Shown here piece after piece: positions 35,748 to 45,592 of a stretch of 64,000 nucleotides of DNA; the stretch's first letter is position 1, and the number at the start of each line of letters is the position of its first letter. The notes under the pieces are model-generated. The model did not search any database. It saw only the letters and a list, made by a program, of their open reading frames with translations, and was not told where the DNA came from. Source of the DNA: Alphaproteobacteria bacterium (GTDB lineage Bacteria; Pseudomonadota; Alphaproteobacteria; UBA2966); assembly GCA_021296255.1 (NCBI GenBank), contig JAGWAU010000004.1, positions 1-64,000 on the forward strand, in the 5' to 3' direction. A program made the translations under genes and the position numbers.

Positions 35748-36644
35748 TCACATTCGTGCGAGAAGGCATCGTTCCACCCCTGCGAGGTCGCAACGGGACT
35801 CGATCGCGGCAAATCCCGCGCCGCGCAGGAGTGACCTGACGTTCCGTTCCTGGCCCCGGCCGATTTCGAGTACCGCCAGTCCCGTCGAACAAAGCAGTCG
35901 AGGCAAACCTGGCACAACCTCCCGGTAGGCTTCGAGGCCATCGTGTCCGCCGAAGAGGGCGCGGTGCGGATCGTAGTTGACAACCTCGGGTGCCAAGTCA
36001 TCCATGTCGCGGACCGCCACGTATGGCGGGTTCACCACGACGATGTCGAATCCTCCGCGCAAAGCGCTCCCCCAGTTTGCGCAAACAAGTCGAGCGCGCT
36101 GATGAAGACCGTTCCGGATGAGGTTCCGCCATGCCACGCGGAGCGCGACCGGCTCGATGTCGACCCCGATGCCGGTTGCGGCCTGCAATTCGCTGAGCAG
36201 TGCCGTGATTAGACATCCGCTGCCCGTCCCAAGATCGAGCAACCGGATTGGTGCCTCGCGGTCTCGCACCGCTGAAAGGACGGCCTCAACAAGGGCTTCA
36301 CTGTCGGGACGGGGATCGAGGACCGAGTCCGCCAGTTCGAAGGTCAGACTCCAGAACTCTCGCTCGCCGACGATCCGCGAGACGGGTTCACGATTGAGGC
36401 GCCGAGATACGAGACGCTGGAAACGGCGAACGTCATCATGTGTGACAACGTCTTTCCCACGACCAGCGAAACTTGCAGGGTCACGATCCATGGCATGACC
36501 TAACAGACATCGCGCATCCAGTCGCGGCGTATCTATACCGGCTTCCGCCAGCCGTGCCGCCACGTTCCGAAGAACGTCGACAGCCCTGGTCGTCAGATCT
36601 GGGACCCGGCCGGAGTCGTCCAAGAACCCAGCTGTCGCATCCAT
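35748..36644 (-). CDS. prmC: Peptide chain release factor N5-glutamine methyltransferase PrmC
   Basis: PrmC methylates the Gln of the GGQ motif of release factors, using SAM. The 298-residue protein has an N-terminal helical release-factor-binding domain, SAM motif I LLDLGTGSGCLITALL and the catalytic NPPY motif (VVVNPPYVAV). The start is ATG 36644, 13 bases after the stop of prfA, which encodes its substrate, so the two are in one operon. Confidence 0.93.
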   Translation of the reverse strand: MDATAGFLDDSGRVPDLTTRAVDVLRNVAARLAEAGIDTPRLDARCLLGHAMDRDPASFAGRGKDVVTHDDVRRFQRLVSRRLNREPVSRIVGEREFWSLTFELADSVLDPRPDSEALVEAVLSAVRDREAPIRLLDLGTGSGCLITALLSELQAATGIGVDIEPVALRVAWRNLIRNGLHQRARLVCANWGSALRGGFDIVVVNPPYVAVRDMDDLAPEVVNYDPHRALFGGHDGLEAYREVVPGLPRLLCSTGLAVLEIGRGQERNVRSLLRGAGFAAIESRCDLAGVERCLLARM

Positions 36645-36657
36645 GTCATCACCCGCG

Positions 36658-37746
36658 TTACGCGTCGACTTCCATCTCGGTCATCCGACTCGCCCGATTC
36701 TCCCCGATAAGCCTTTCGATCACCTCGTCCAATGCCTCTCCGGCCAGCACGCGATCAAGCTTGTGGAGAGTGAGGTTGATGCGGTGATCGGTGACGCGTC
36801 CCTGAGGGAAGTTGTAGGTGCGCACGCGCTCCGACCGGTCGCCCGAGCCGACTTGGCCGCGCCGCTGTTCCGCCCGTTCGGCGTGCGCCCGCTCGCGCTC
36901 AAGCTCATACAGCCTGGAGCGCAGGATCTTTAGTGCCTTGGCCCGGTTCTTGTGCTGGGACTTCTCGTCCTGTTGGGTCACCACGATCCCCGTCGGGAGA
37001 TGCGTGATGCGGACCGCCGAATCGGTCGTGTTCACCGACTGGCCCCCCGGCCCGCTGGCACGGTAGACATCGACGCGGAGGTCCTTGTCGTCGAGCTCAA
37101 CGTCGATGTCCTCGGCCTCCGGCAGGACGGCCACGGTCGCTGCAGAGGTGTGTATGCGACCGCTACTCTCTGTTTCCGGCACGCGTTGAACCCGGTGCAC
37201 ACCGGATTCGAACTTGAGACGGGCGAACACGCCCTGCCCCGAGATCAACGCCTGGACTTCCTTGATCCCGTTGAGATCGGTCTCGGACACCTGGAGGGGC
37301 TCGACCTTCCATCCACTTATCTCGGCATAACGCTGATACATGCGGTAGAGATCGGCAGCGAACAAGGCCGCTTCGTCGCCACCGGTGCCGGCACGAATCT
37401 CCAGGATCGCGTTCTTCTGATCGGCTGCATCCCGAGGCAGGAGGAGAACCTGCATTTTCCGTTCGAGGTCGGGCAACCACTGCCGATGTCCGGCGAGTTC
37501 CTCCTCGGCGAGTGCCCGCATCTCGCCATCGGTATCCGGATCCCCCAGCAGTTCCTCCAGATCTGCCACTTCACCCTGCATTTTTTGAAGCTCAACCGCG
37601 CCTTCGACAAGCGGGGTCAGCTCGGCATATTCCTTGGACAGGCGGACGAACTCATCGCCGCCGCCCGGGACCGTCGCCAATTCGCCCTCCAGTGCGGCGT
37701 GACGGTCGATAATCCTCTGCAGTTTCTCTTTCGGGATCTTGGCCAC
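36658..37746 (-). CDS. prfA: Peptide chain release factor 1
   Basis: RF1 reads UAA and UAG stop codons and triggers peptide release. At 362 residues it has normal length. It contains the GGQ loop ([17 protein letters not shown]), the acidic [18 protein letters not shown] region and the C-terminal [21 protein letters not shown]. The start is GTG 37746. It lies between hisS and prmC on the same strand. Confidence 0.95.
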   Translation of the reverse strand: MAKIPKEKLQRIIDRHAALEGELATVPGGGDEFVRLSKEYAELTPLVEGAVELQKMQGEVADLEELLGDPDTDGEMRALAEEELAGHRQWLPDLERKMQVLLLPRDAADQKNAILEIRAGTGGDEAALFAADLYRMYQRYAEISGWKVEPLQVSETDLNGIKEVQALISGQGVFARLKFESGVHRVQRVPETESSGRIHTSAATVAVLPEAEDIDVELDDKDLRVDVYRASGPGGQSVNTTDSAVRITHLPTGIVVTQQDEKSQHKNRAKALKILRSRLYELERERAHAERAEQRRGQVGSGDRSERVRTYNFPQGRVTDHRINLTLHKLDRVLAGEALDEVIERLIGENRASRMTEMEVDA

Positions 37747-37805
37747 GGACTTCCTGCCTCCACAGGGTCGTCCGGCGTAATGTGGGCGCCGGTGCGGACT
37801 TCTAC

Positions 37806-39050
37806 CTATTCCAACGACTTCAACGCCGTTTCCAGCGCATTGCGCGCGAGCTCCTGCTGCCTCCCGGAGTCGAGATCCCGCAACGTGACGACATCGCGTT
37901 CAAGCTCGTTCTCGCCCAGAAACAAGGCAACGCGTGCCCCGATCCGGTCGGCCCGCCTCATCCGGCGCGTCACATTTCCGCGGTAGCCGAGATCGACGAC
38001 GAATCCCGAATGGCGCAGATCGCGGGCCAATTGCATGGCGGCATCCTGAACATCGTCGCCGACGGGCACCAGCGCGATGGGTCGGGGAGCATCGGGTACG
38101 CCGACCGCAAGCATGGCCAGCCGCTCGATACCACCTGCCCACCCGATGGCCGGCGTGGGCGGTCCGCCCATCGTTTCCATCAATCCGTCGTAGCGACCAC
38201 CTGCGATGACCGCACCCTGCGCGCCCAACTCCCTGGTGACGAATTCGAATGCAGTGTGACTGTAGTAGTCGAGGCCACGCACCAGATGAGGATTTTTGCG
38301 GTAGCGAACCCCAAGCACATCCAAACCAGAAAGAACGGCATCAAAGAGGGCGGAAGACTCTTCGTTCAGAAAATCCTCCATACGGGGAGCCTTCGCTACG
38401 AGTACCCGGTCCCCTTCGTCCTTCGAGTCCAGAATTCGCATTGGATTACGCTTGAGCCTCTCCTGACTTTCCGCCGACAGACCATCCCGATGCACGCTGA
38501 AATAGGTCACGAGGGCGTCGCGATAGGCGAGCCGGCTTTCCGCGTCGCCCAAGGAATTTATTTCGAGTTCCGTACTCCCCAGTACACCCAGAGCTTCGAG
38601 GATATCCGCACCGAGAGAGATGACTTCGATATCCGCCTGAGGTTCCGCAACGCCGATGATCTCCACGTCGATCTGGTGGAACTGGCGCAGCCTGCCTCTC
38701 TGCGGACGCTCGTAACGGAACATGGGACCGTGCGCGAAGAACCGAAGGGGCAGTTGACGACCTAAGCCGCCCGAGACCACCGCGCGGGCAATGCCGGCCG
38801 TATACTCGGGACGCAACGTGATTTCGTCCCCGCCCCGGTCCTTAAAGGTATACATCTCCTTGGTGACAACGTCTGATGTCTCGCCCAGGGTGCGTTGAAA
38901 TACCTCGGTGAACTCGAAGATGGGCGTGGAGATTTCGGCGAACCCGTACCGTTCCGCCAACTTCCGCGCCGTCTCCATGACATGACGCTGTTTTAGGCCA
39001 TCTTCGGGCAGTATGTCGTGCGTGCCGCGGACCGGCTGCAAACGCCTCAC
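37806..39050 (-). CDS. hisS: Histidyl-tRNA synthetase
   Basis: This class II aminoacyl-tRNA synthetase of 414 residues has motif 1 near [16 protein letters not shown], motif 2 [19 protein letters not shown] and the histidine-binding [14 protein letters not shown]. The C-terminal anticodon-binding domain follows ([26 protein letters not shown]). The start is GTG 39050. The ispG stop lies just upstream, indicating an operon. Confidence 0.95.
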   Translation of the reverse strand: MRRLQPVRGTHDILPEDGLKQRHVMETARKLAERYGFAEISTPIFEFTEVFQRTLGETSDVVTKEMYTFKDRGGDEITLRPEYTAGIARAVVSGGLGRQLPLRFFAHGPMFRYERPQRGRLRQFHQIDVEIIGVAEPQADIEVISLGADILEALGVLGSTELEINSLGDAESRLAYRDALVTYFSVHRDGLSAESQERLKRNPMRILDSKDEGDRVLVAKAPRMEDFLNEESSALFDAVLSGLDVLGVRYRKNPHLVRGLDYYSHTAFEFVTRELGAQGAVIAGGRYDGLMETMGGPPTPAIGWAGGIERLAMLAVGVPDAPRPIALVPVGDDVQDAAMQLARDLRHSGFVVDLGYRGNVTRRMRRADRIGARVALFLGENELERDVVTLRDLDSGRQQELARNALETALKSLE

Positions 39051-39066
39051 GGAAACCTCTCGAAAG

Positions 39067-40215
39067 CTAGGAGGCTTCGGTCAACGCGTCGGTCCGCAAC
39101 TTCGATTCGGTCGCGGCGCGTTCCGCCTCGAATTCCGCAGCACGTTGCTCGACCACTTCGACGATGTGATCGACAAGGCCATCCTCGTCGATCTTGTGAT
39201 CCGCCACGCCGGAAAGGTAGACCATGTGGGTCCCACGGCCACCGCCGGTGACACCGATATCCGTCTCGCGCGCCTCTCCCGGTCCGTTGACGACGCAGCC
39301 GATCACGGAAAGGGACATGGGGGTCAAAATGTGAGCCAACCGCTCCTCAAGGACGCGAACGGTCTCGATGACCGGAAAAGCCTGACGCGCACAGGAAGGA
39401 CAGGAAATCACGGTGACACCCCGGTGACGCAGACCAAGCACCTTCAGGATCTCATAACCAGCGCGGATTTCTTCGACGGGATCCGCAGATAGGGAAACAC
39501 GAATCGTGTCTCCGATTCCTGCCCACAACAAGGTCCCCAATCCGATCGAGGACTTCACCGTGCCTGTCGTGAGGCCGCCAGCCTCGGTAATACCCAGGTG
39601 GAGGGGATGGTCGCAGGCGTCCGCTAACTGCTGGTAGGCCGCTGCCGCGAGAAACACATCGGAAGCCTTGACGCTGATCTTGAACTCAAAGAAGTCGTTG
39701 TCCTCAAGCAGGCGTGCGTGATTAAGCGCGCTCTCGACCATCGCCTCGGGGCATGGCTCACCATACTTCTCAAGCAGTTCCCGTTCGAGCGACCCCGCAT
39801 TGACGCCGATTCTCATGGAACAGTCGTGGTCGCGCGCAGCCCTTACGACCTCGCGCACGCGAGCGTCATCTCCAATATTACCCGGGTTGATGCGAAGGCA
39901 ATTCGCGCCGGACTCCGCCGCCTCGATCGCCCGTTTATAGTGAAAATGGATGTCCGCAACGATCGGAACGTCCACCTGCCGCACAATCTCCTTCAGGGCC
40001 GATGACGACTCCGAGTCCGGGCAGGAGATCCGGACGATATCCGCGCCCGCCGCCTCCAGTTCCTTGACCTGCGACACCGTCGCCGCCACGTCCGTGGTCA
40101 GCGTGTTGGTCATTGACTGAACGGAGACCGGCGCATCTCCACCTACCGCCACACCGCCGACATGGATCTGCCGGCTCTTGCGGCGTGCGATATCACGGTA
40201 GGGTCGAACGCTCAT
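39067..40215 (-). CDS. ispG: 4-hydroxy-3-methylbut-2-enyl-diphosphate synthase IspG
   Basis: IspG carries out the penultimate step of the MEP isoprenoid pathway using a 4Fe-4S cluster. The TIM-barrel part shows [13 protein letters not shown] and [14 protein letters not shown]; the C-terminal cluster ligands are in ISCPSCARQ and the conserved CVVNGPGEA. From ATG 40215 the protein is 382 residues, a normal length for the one-barrel bacterial form; longer upstream starts up to 40329 add unrelated residues. Confidence 0.94.
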   Translation of the reverse strand: MSVRPYRDIARRKSRQIHVGGVAVGGDAPVSVQSMTNTLTTDVAATVSQVKELEAAGADIVRISCPDSESSSALKEIVRQVDVPIVADIHFHYKRAIEAAESGANCLRINPGNIGDDARVREVVRAARDHDCSMRIGVNAGSLERELLEKYGEPCPEAMVESALNHARLLEDNDFFEFKISVKASDVFLAAAAYQQLADACDHPLHLGITEAGGLTTGTVKSSIGLGTLLWAGIGDTIRVSLSADPVEEIRAGYEILKVLGLRHRGVTVISCPSCARQAFPVIETVRVLEERLAHILTPMSLSVIGCVVNGPGEARETDIGVTGGGRGTHMVYLSGVADHKIDEDGLVDHIVEVVEQRAAEFEAERAATESKLRTDALTEAS

Positions 40216-40370
40216 TTCAGACACGGCATCGGTGTGCAACGGATTTTGCTTGGAGACATTTCGACGGTCGCTTCGAATGTGTCCCGACGGTACCGACCTC
40301 GCTTCGCCCACGGCCGTTAAGGGTGGCACAGCCCCGCAGCCCAGTATCCGGCGACTTTACCATGAAGATG

Positions 40371-40392
40371 TTGCGCCGCAAGAGCGGCGTAA
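40371..40392 (-). terminator. Possible hairpin terminator after rodZ
   Basis: Arms TTGCGCCGC (40371-40379) and GCGGCGTAA (40384-40392) pair with one mismatch around a 4-base loop, starting 13 bases after the rodZ stop on the minus strand. The following bases are only moderately T-rich, so this is a weak candidate. Confidence 0.4.
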
Positions 40393-40405
40393 CCGCAGGA
40401 GATGA

Positions 40406-42073
40406 CTATTGTTCGACAGCCGTACCAGCGAGGAGACGCTCGGGCACCAGGGCGACATTGTCACGTACAGCCCCCGGCTGCCCAATCGAGGGCACGATCT
40501 TACCGTCCACAATAATCTCGATTCCCCCTGCGTTACCAGTCATGAGGAACAGATCCTCGCGATTAGGCACCAGGTACTTATCACCTGGACGGAGGAGCCG
40601 CGTTAACAGCAGTTCACCGTCGTCCGTGCTCATGACTTGGACCCAGCTTTCCGTCTTAGCCTTCACAACCACGCGGGCTTCCCAATTGCCTTCCCCATAG
40701 ACTCGGGGTTCATGTTCCGAAAGGTCGAGGCCGCGCACCGGGCTCGTTGACGCGACCCGGGGTTCATCCCTCGTCTCGATGGTCGCCTCGGCAGTCGTCA
40801 CGCTCAGCGTGCCTGACGGCGCGGGAGCGACCCCGGAGAGTTCAGACGACTCGACGGCGGCATCCGCCAGAGAGTCGCCGGTCGGCGGCGTCCCACTCTC
40901 AGGCTGAACCAGCCCCGCAGCCATACGGGAAAGCGATTGCAGGTCCACACGGAAAGGATCGTCTGAAACAGTGTCAACCGGAACCTCGTGCGGTGGAGGT
41001 CTCAGTATCTCCGCTGTTGTCTCTGGTGTTGCCGGTGTCCGTGACGGCGGAGGCGCCTCACCGGTCGGTGCCTGGGTTTCGGCGGCGCTCCGATCCATGT
41101 CGATTGACGGTTCGGCCGTGCCAAGTGGAGAGGACGCGCTTTCCGTGCCGCCAAATGCAGCCGTTGTCGAATCCAGGTCGGGCGGGACACCGGCCTCACC
41201 TACAGCGTCGGGAATTTGTCGAGTTGCCGCCGCGGGTCCAGTGACTGACGCGTCAGCTACCGGAGGCAATTCCCCGACGGATACCGGAAGTTCCTCCGAT
41301 CCCGCAGGCAAGGTGACGGCAGATGTTTCCGACGCGCCCGTGAGCCCAGCGGATGATGCATCGATGGAACGAGCCTCTCCGGTAGCCGTTGGCTCGGCCT
41401 CTCCGCTGACTTCCTGCGGCGGTTCCAGACGAATCTCGCGTGTCGCCGGATCAAGGCCGGTCAATGTGTCCGTGGCAGTAGGTCTTTCGGTTGCGATCTC
41501 CTGTGTTTCCACGAGCCCGATCGCTGCGGGCCGGTCGACCGAAGGGGTCGGCGCCAAGGCCGCTAGCCTCTCGGGAAGTGACGGGACCCGACCGGTCGCC
41601 AATCTACCGTTCATTTCAACGTAATACCAACCCGCGTAGATCAGACCGGCCAGCACCAGCGAGACCGCAATAAGCCGTCCTGTCGGAACGCGACTTTCAG
41701 GGATCGGAGACGGGAAAACCAACTTGGTCCCGCCATTCAGACCTAACGTCTCTTGCTTGAACGCTTCGACAGCAACTTCGCCGTCCAGCCCTAGGTACTC
41801 AGCGTAGGAACGCACGAAACCCACGGCATAAACCGGCCCCGGCAGATCATCAAAATAGCCTTCTTCGATCGCCTGAAGGTGAACGTGGCGGATTCGAAGT
41901 TCGTCTGCGACTTCCGCCAGGTCGAGCCCTTTACGCTCTCGCGCAGCTTTAAGGTCCGCCCCCAGACCATCGTACCCGCTGGTCTCGACGGTCACCTCGC
42001 GCAAATGCAACCGTCGCCTTCGCAACGGTCGAGTTTGGTTCTCCTGTGCCTCTTGTGACGTTGATTCCGTCAT
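40406..42073 (-). CDS. rodZ: RodZ-like cytoskeletal/helix-turn-helix membrane protein
   Basis: RodZ links the MreB cytoskeleton to the wall-elongation complex. The 555-residue product has an N-terminal HTH_25 domain (LGADLKAARERKGLDLAEVADELRI, with YLGLDGE), one transmembrane helix (LIAVSLVLAGLIYAGWYY), a very long Pro/Thr/Ala/Glu-rich periplasmic linker (about 280 residues) and a C-terminal DUF4115 beta domain (VVVKAKTESWVQV; RLLRPGDKYLVP). ATG 42073 is preferred; an earlier start at 42139 is possible. It lies directly upstream of ispG, a frequent pairing. Confidence 0.88.
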   Translation of the reverse strand: MTESTSQEAQENQTRPLRRRRLHLREVTVETSGYDGLGADLKAARERKGLDLAEVADELRIRHVHLQAIEEGYFDDLPGPVYAVGFVRSYAEYLGLDGEVAVEAFKQETLGLNGGTKLVFPSPIPESRVPTGRLIAVSLVLAGLIYAGWYYVEMNGRLATGRVPSLPERLAALAPTPSVDRPAAIGLVETQEIATERPTATDTLTGLDPATREIRLEPPQEVSGEAEPTATGEARSIDASSAGLTGASETSAVTLPAGSEELPVSVGELPPVADASVTGPAAATRQIPDAVGEAGVPPDLDSTTAAFGGTESASSPLGTAEPSIDMDRSAAETQAPTGEAPPPSRTPATPETTAEILRPPPHEVPVDTVSDDPFRVDLQSLSRMAAGLVQPESGTPPTGDSLADAAVESSELSGVAPAPSGTLSVTTAEATIETRDEPRVASTSPVRGLDLSEHEPRVYGEGNWEARVVVKAKTESWVQVMSTDDGELLLTRLLRPGDKYLVPNREDLFLMTGNAGGIEIIVDGKIVPSIGQPGAVRDNVALVPERLLAGTAVEQ

Positions 42074-42185
42074 GCTCTGACCCGGTACCACGAGGCGGCC
42101 ATCCGCATCGTGTGACTTGACCTGAGCAACCCGACCCAATCGCCGAAGCCGCTCATAGCAGATATGGCTAGGTCACCTTGCCATG

Positions 42186-42208
42186 CTGACCGAATCTAAT
42201 TCGGTCAG
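42186..42208. promoter_or_regulatory. 23-base palindrome upstream of rodZ
   Basis: CTGACCGAAT (42186-42195) and ATTCGGTCAG (42199-42208) are perfect inverted repeats with a 3-base centre, about 113 bases before the rodZ start. Length and symmetry suit an operator for a dimeric regulator; a terminator for the gene upstream on the minus strand is also possible, although no T-run follows it in that direction. Confidence 0.5.
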
Positions 42209-42220
42209 AACAGATATTGT

Positions 42221-42239
42221 TATTATTATTCTCATTCTC
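42221..42239 (-). promoter_or_regulatory. Fur-box-like hexamer run
   Basis: On the minus strand this reads GAGAATGAGAATAATAATA, matching 14 of 19 positions of the classic Fur box (GATAATGATAATCATTATC). It lies next to the 23-base palindrome in an unusually AT-rich spot. The nearest downstream gene is rodZ, not an iron gene, so the match may be chance from AT content. Confidence 0.3.
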
Positions 42240-42367
42240 AATGCAAACTATTAGTCGATGCCCTAAAGTCAGAAGTTGATCAGTAATCTTGGAATTTTGC
42301 AATCAGCCGAATCGGAAACCCGCCACACTGGCCGAAGGTAGCACGACAGGGCCTGCCGACCAATCGT

Positions 42368-43381
42368 CTACGCCGCTAGGGCTCGATTCGCCTGTCCGAC
42401 GAGCTCTTGAATAATCTCTTCGACGGGCTGCTCCTTCTTGACCATGCCCACGCTTTGGCCGGCCATCAACGATCCATGCTCGACGTCGCCATCAATGGCG
42501 GCTCGCCGCAACGCACCTGCCCAAAAATGCTCGATGTCCAGTTGCGCCGCCTTCTGCTCCACTTCACCGGCGTGGAACTTGGCAATGACCTCGCGCTGGA
42601 ACTCGTGAAACCTTCGGGTTCCTTCATTCACCAAGGCACGGACCGGAATAACCGGAAACTGTGGATCGAGTTGTATTGTCGGCGTGGCGTCGCGCGCATT
42701 CGCTCGGATGAAAGCCCCCTTGAATTTTGGATGGGCGATGCACTCGGCGGCGCAAACGAATCGGGTCCCCAGTTGGCATCCCGAAGCACCCATCCGCAGA
42801 TACAGGGCGACGACATCTCCGCGACCGAGTCCCCCCGCAACGAACACGGGCACCTCGGTAACATGGGGCAAGATCTCCTGCGCCAAAACGCTGGTGGAGA
42901 CCGGACCGATGTGGCCACCGGCCTCGGCACCTTCAATGATGATTCCATCGGCCCCGGATCGCACCAGCCGCCGAGCGATGGGCAGGGCCGGAGCAAAGGC
43001 AATGACCTTCACGGCAGCCTCCTTCAGGCGGCTGATATCAGTATCCCGAGGCAGTCCGCCGGCCAGAACGACATGGCTCACCTTCCGATCGATACAGACG
43101 CCGATGAGTTCCTCGAGATCCGGGTGCAAGGTGATGAGATTGACACCGAAGGGACGATCCGTGAGTTCAAACGTGGCAGCGATTTCTCTGTCGAGCATGT
43201 CAGAAGTCATGGAGCCGCATGCGATGACACCGAATCCCCCGGCGTTCGAAAGCGCGGAAACAAGGTTTCGCTCGGAGAGCCAAGTCATGGCACCGCCCAT
43301 GATGGCGTATTGCGAACCCAGCAGTTCGCAACCACGCTGCCACAGCCTATTCAGCTCAGATCGTGAATGGTCCGGCGCCAC
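42368..43381 (-). CDS. Nitronate monooxygenase / 2-nitropropane dioxygenase-like FMN enzyme
   Basis: This 337-residue TIM-barrel flavoprotein starts with QYAIMGGAMTWLSERNLVSALSNAGGFGVIA, as in the NMO/FabK family. The FMN and active-site segment IIEGAEAGGHIGP contains the family His, and GASGCQLGTRFV binds the FMN phosphate. It could be a nitronate monooxygenase or an enoyl-ACP reductase of the FabK type; the sequence alone does not decide. The start is GTG 43381. It follows lysC by 17 bases on the same strand. Confidence 0.85.
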   Translation of the reverse strand: MAPDHSRSELNRLWQRGCELLGSQYAIMGGAMTWLSERNLVSALSNAGGFGVIACGSMTSDMLDREIAATFELTDRPFGVNLITLHPDLEELIGVCIDRKVSHVVLAGGLPRDTDISRLKEAAVKVIAFAPALPIARRLVRSGADGIIIEGAEAGGHIGPVSTSVLAQEILPHVTEVPVFVAGGLGRGDVVALYLRMGASGCQLGTRFVCAAECIAHPKFKGAFIRANARDATPTIQLDPQFPVIPVRALVNEGTRRFHEFQREVIAKFHAGEVEQKAAQLDIEHFWAGALRRAAIDGDVEHGSLMAGQSVGMVKKEQPVEEIIQELVGQANRALAA

Positions 43382-43398
43382 AAATATGGTGCCTGCGC

Positions 43399-44619
43399 CT
43401 AGGCCGCGTCGAGGCCGTAGGCCGTGTGCAGCGAACGCAGAGCGAGCTCCGTGTACTCCTCCGAAATCAGAACGCTTACCTTGATCTCGGAGGTGGAGAT
43501 CGCATGAATATTGATACCCTTCTCCGCTAGTGCGCTGAACATCTTCTGAGCGACACCGGCGTGGCTGCGCATGCCGACACCAATCACGGATACCTTCGCC
43601 ACATCGGAGTCTGAGATCAGCCGGTCAAAACCAACGTCCCGTTTGGCGGTCTTCACAACGCTCACAGCCCGCTCGAAATCCGCTTCCTTGACCGTGAACG
43701 TCACGTCGGTTGACCGGCCATCCTCCGAAACACTCTGTACGATGATGTCGACATTGATATTGGCGTCAGCCAAAGGCCCAAAAATCGCCGCCGCGACTCC
43801 GGGACGGTCCGCCACCCGAACCAACGTTATCTTGGCTTCGTCACGCGAATAGGCAATCCCGCTCACAACCTGTTTTTCCACGACCTCATCCTCATCGACG
43901 ACGAGTGTTCCCATAGAATTGGAAAAGCTGGAAAGAACCTGAACCCGTACTTGGTGGTTCATCGCTAAGGACACGGAACGGGTTTGCAAGACCCGAGCGC
44001 CTTGAGATGCCATTTCAAGCATCTCTTCGTACGTGATTCTATCAAGCTTCCGTGCCTTCGCAACGATGCGGGGATCAGCCGTAAAGATACCTTCGACATC
44101 GGTGTAGATGTCGCAGCGCGCGGCTCCGAGGGCCGCCGCCAATGCGACGGCGGAGGTATCCGATCCGCCGCGACCCAGAGTTGTGATCCGGCCGTCTTCA
44201 CCTTTTCCCTGAAAGCCGGCCACGACCGCTACCTGACCCTCGTCGAAACGCCGTTCGATATCGTCGCAGTTGATCTCCTCGATCCTCGCGTTCCCGTGGA
44301 CGGCGTCGGACAGTATGGGGATCTGCCAGGCAAGCCAGGACCGGGCAGATACCCCGCTATCCTGAAGCGCCAAGGCCAGCAGGCCGGCAGTGATCTGTTC
44401 GCCAGCGGACACCACTACATCGTATTCGCGGGCATCGTGGAGAAGCGCAGTGTCACTGGTCCATTTGGCCAATTGATCGGTGGTCCCGGCCATGGCAGAC
44501 ACGACAACAGCGACCTCATTGCCCTCATCGACGCAGGCCTTGACGCGCCGGGCTACCTCCCGGATGCGGTCCACGTCCGCGAGCGACGTGCCGCCGAACT
44601 TCATAACAAGACGTGCCAT
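43399..44619 (-). CDS. lysC: Aspartate kinase
   Basis: This enzyme makes the first committed step toward lysine, threonine, methionine and diaminopimelate. The protein begins MARLVMKFGGTSLADVDRI (ATG 44619), and has TTLGRGGSDTSAVALA and CDIYTDVEGIFTADPR. The C-terminal half carries two ACT domains (ITLVRVADRPGVAAAIF; VSVIGVGMRSHAGVAQ), the site of feedback inhibition by lysine or threonine. At 406 residues it is a monofunctional enzyme. It is divergent from ubiG across 167 bases. Confidence 0.95.
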   Translation of the reverse strand: MARLVMKFGGTSLADVDRIREVARRVKACVDEGNEVAVVVSAMAGTTDQLAKWTSDTALLHDAREYDVVVSAGEQITAGLLALALQDSGVSARSWLAWQIPILSDAVHGNARIEEINCDDIERRFDEGQVAVVAGFQGKGEDGRITTLGRGGSDTSAVALAAALGAARCDIYTDVEGIFTADPRIVAKARKLDRITYEEMLEMASQGARVLQTRSVSLAMNHQVRVQVLSSFSNSMGTLVVDEDEVVEKQVVSGIAYSRDEAKITLVRVADRPGVAAAIFGPLADANINVDIIVQSVSEDGRSTDVTFTVKEADFERAVSVVKTAKRDVGFDRLISDSDVAKVSVIGVGMRSHAGVAQKMFSALAEKGINIHAISTSEIKVSVLISEEYTELALRSLHTAYGLDAA

Positions 44620-44786
44620 GTCCAGTTTCAAGCAACCGCCGGCGCCGTTCGGGCAGCCCTTCAACTCCGTTTGTGTATGGCTTTCCTTCCCGGAGAAAGG
44701 CGCGTATTCATACTCCCGGTCTCGACGCCGGGCAAGCGCTCGGAATGGCAGCCCACTCGCGGGCGACGGGAAAGATCGACCTCTTG

Positions 44787-45572
44787 ATGTCGGGAAGAAA
44801 AACCGCAAGAGAATGGCCTGAACGAGCCGCCCGGTATGCGTCGGTCGACCCTAGGGAGATTCAACGGTTCTCCGAAGTCGCCGAGGCTTGGTGGGACTCC
44901 AAAGGACCCTTTCGCTCTCTGCATCGGCTCAATCCAATTCGACTGGCGTATCTGAGACGGCATCTCGACGCGTTCTTCGAGCGTGAGCCGCGCGACATCC
45001 ACCCGTATGGCGGCCTCACCGTCCTCGATGTTGGCTGCGGCGGCGGGCTGTTGAGCGAGCCACTTGCCCGACTGGGCGCACGGGTGACAGCCATCGACGC
45101 CGATTCGCAGGCCATCGGCGTCGCTACACATCATGCGAGGGATGCAGGATTGGATATCGACTACAGATGCGCAACGGTCGAAGACGTCGCCGCGTCCCGG
45201 GAAGCGTTCGATATCGTCGTCGCCATGGAGATCATGGAGCACGTTTCCGATTTGTCTGTATTCATCGATGCTCTTGGCCGCGTCGTCGCGCCTGGCGGTG
45301 CACTTGCACTGGCCACCTTGAATCGAACGCTCAAATCACTTGTGCTGGCGATCATCGGCGCCGAGTACGTGTTGCGTTGGCTACCCAGAGGAACCCACCA
45401 TTGGGAGAAATTCGTGAAACCCTCGGAGGTCTCCCGCCATCTCCGCCGTTGTGGATTCAACATCACGGATGTCACCGGCGTAACACTCGACCCCATGGCC
45501 TTCGAGTGGCGGACCAGTCGGGATACGTCCGTCAACTACATGATGTTCGCAAACAAGACAGCGGCACGCTGA
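44787..45572 (+). CDS. ubiG: Ubiquinone biosynthesis O-methyltransferase UbiG
   Basis: UbiG does both O-methylations of ubiquinone synthesis. The 261-residue product has EVAEAWWDSKGPFRSLHRLNPIRLAYL, SAM motif I VLDVGCGGGLLSEPLARLGA, the MEIMEHV segment and the late GTHHWEKFVKPSE, all typical. ATG 44787 gives the usual N-terminus; further in-frame starts upstream (44745, 44613) overlap the lysC promoter region. Confidence 0.93.
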   Translation: MSGRKTAREWPERAARYASVDPREIQRFSEVAEAWWDSKGPFRSLHRLNPIRLAYLRRHLDAFFEREPRDIHPYGGLTVLDVGCGGGLLSEPLARLGARVTAIDADSQAIGVATHHARDAGLDIDYRCATVEDVAASREAFDIVVAMEIMEHVSDLSVFIDALGRVVAPGGALALATLNRTLKSLVLAIIGAEYVLRWLPRGTHHWEKFVKPSEVSRHLRRCGFNITDVTGVTLDPMAFEWRTSRDTSVNYMMFANKTAAR

Positions 45573-45592
45573 CGCCCGCGGGGTGACGATAG

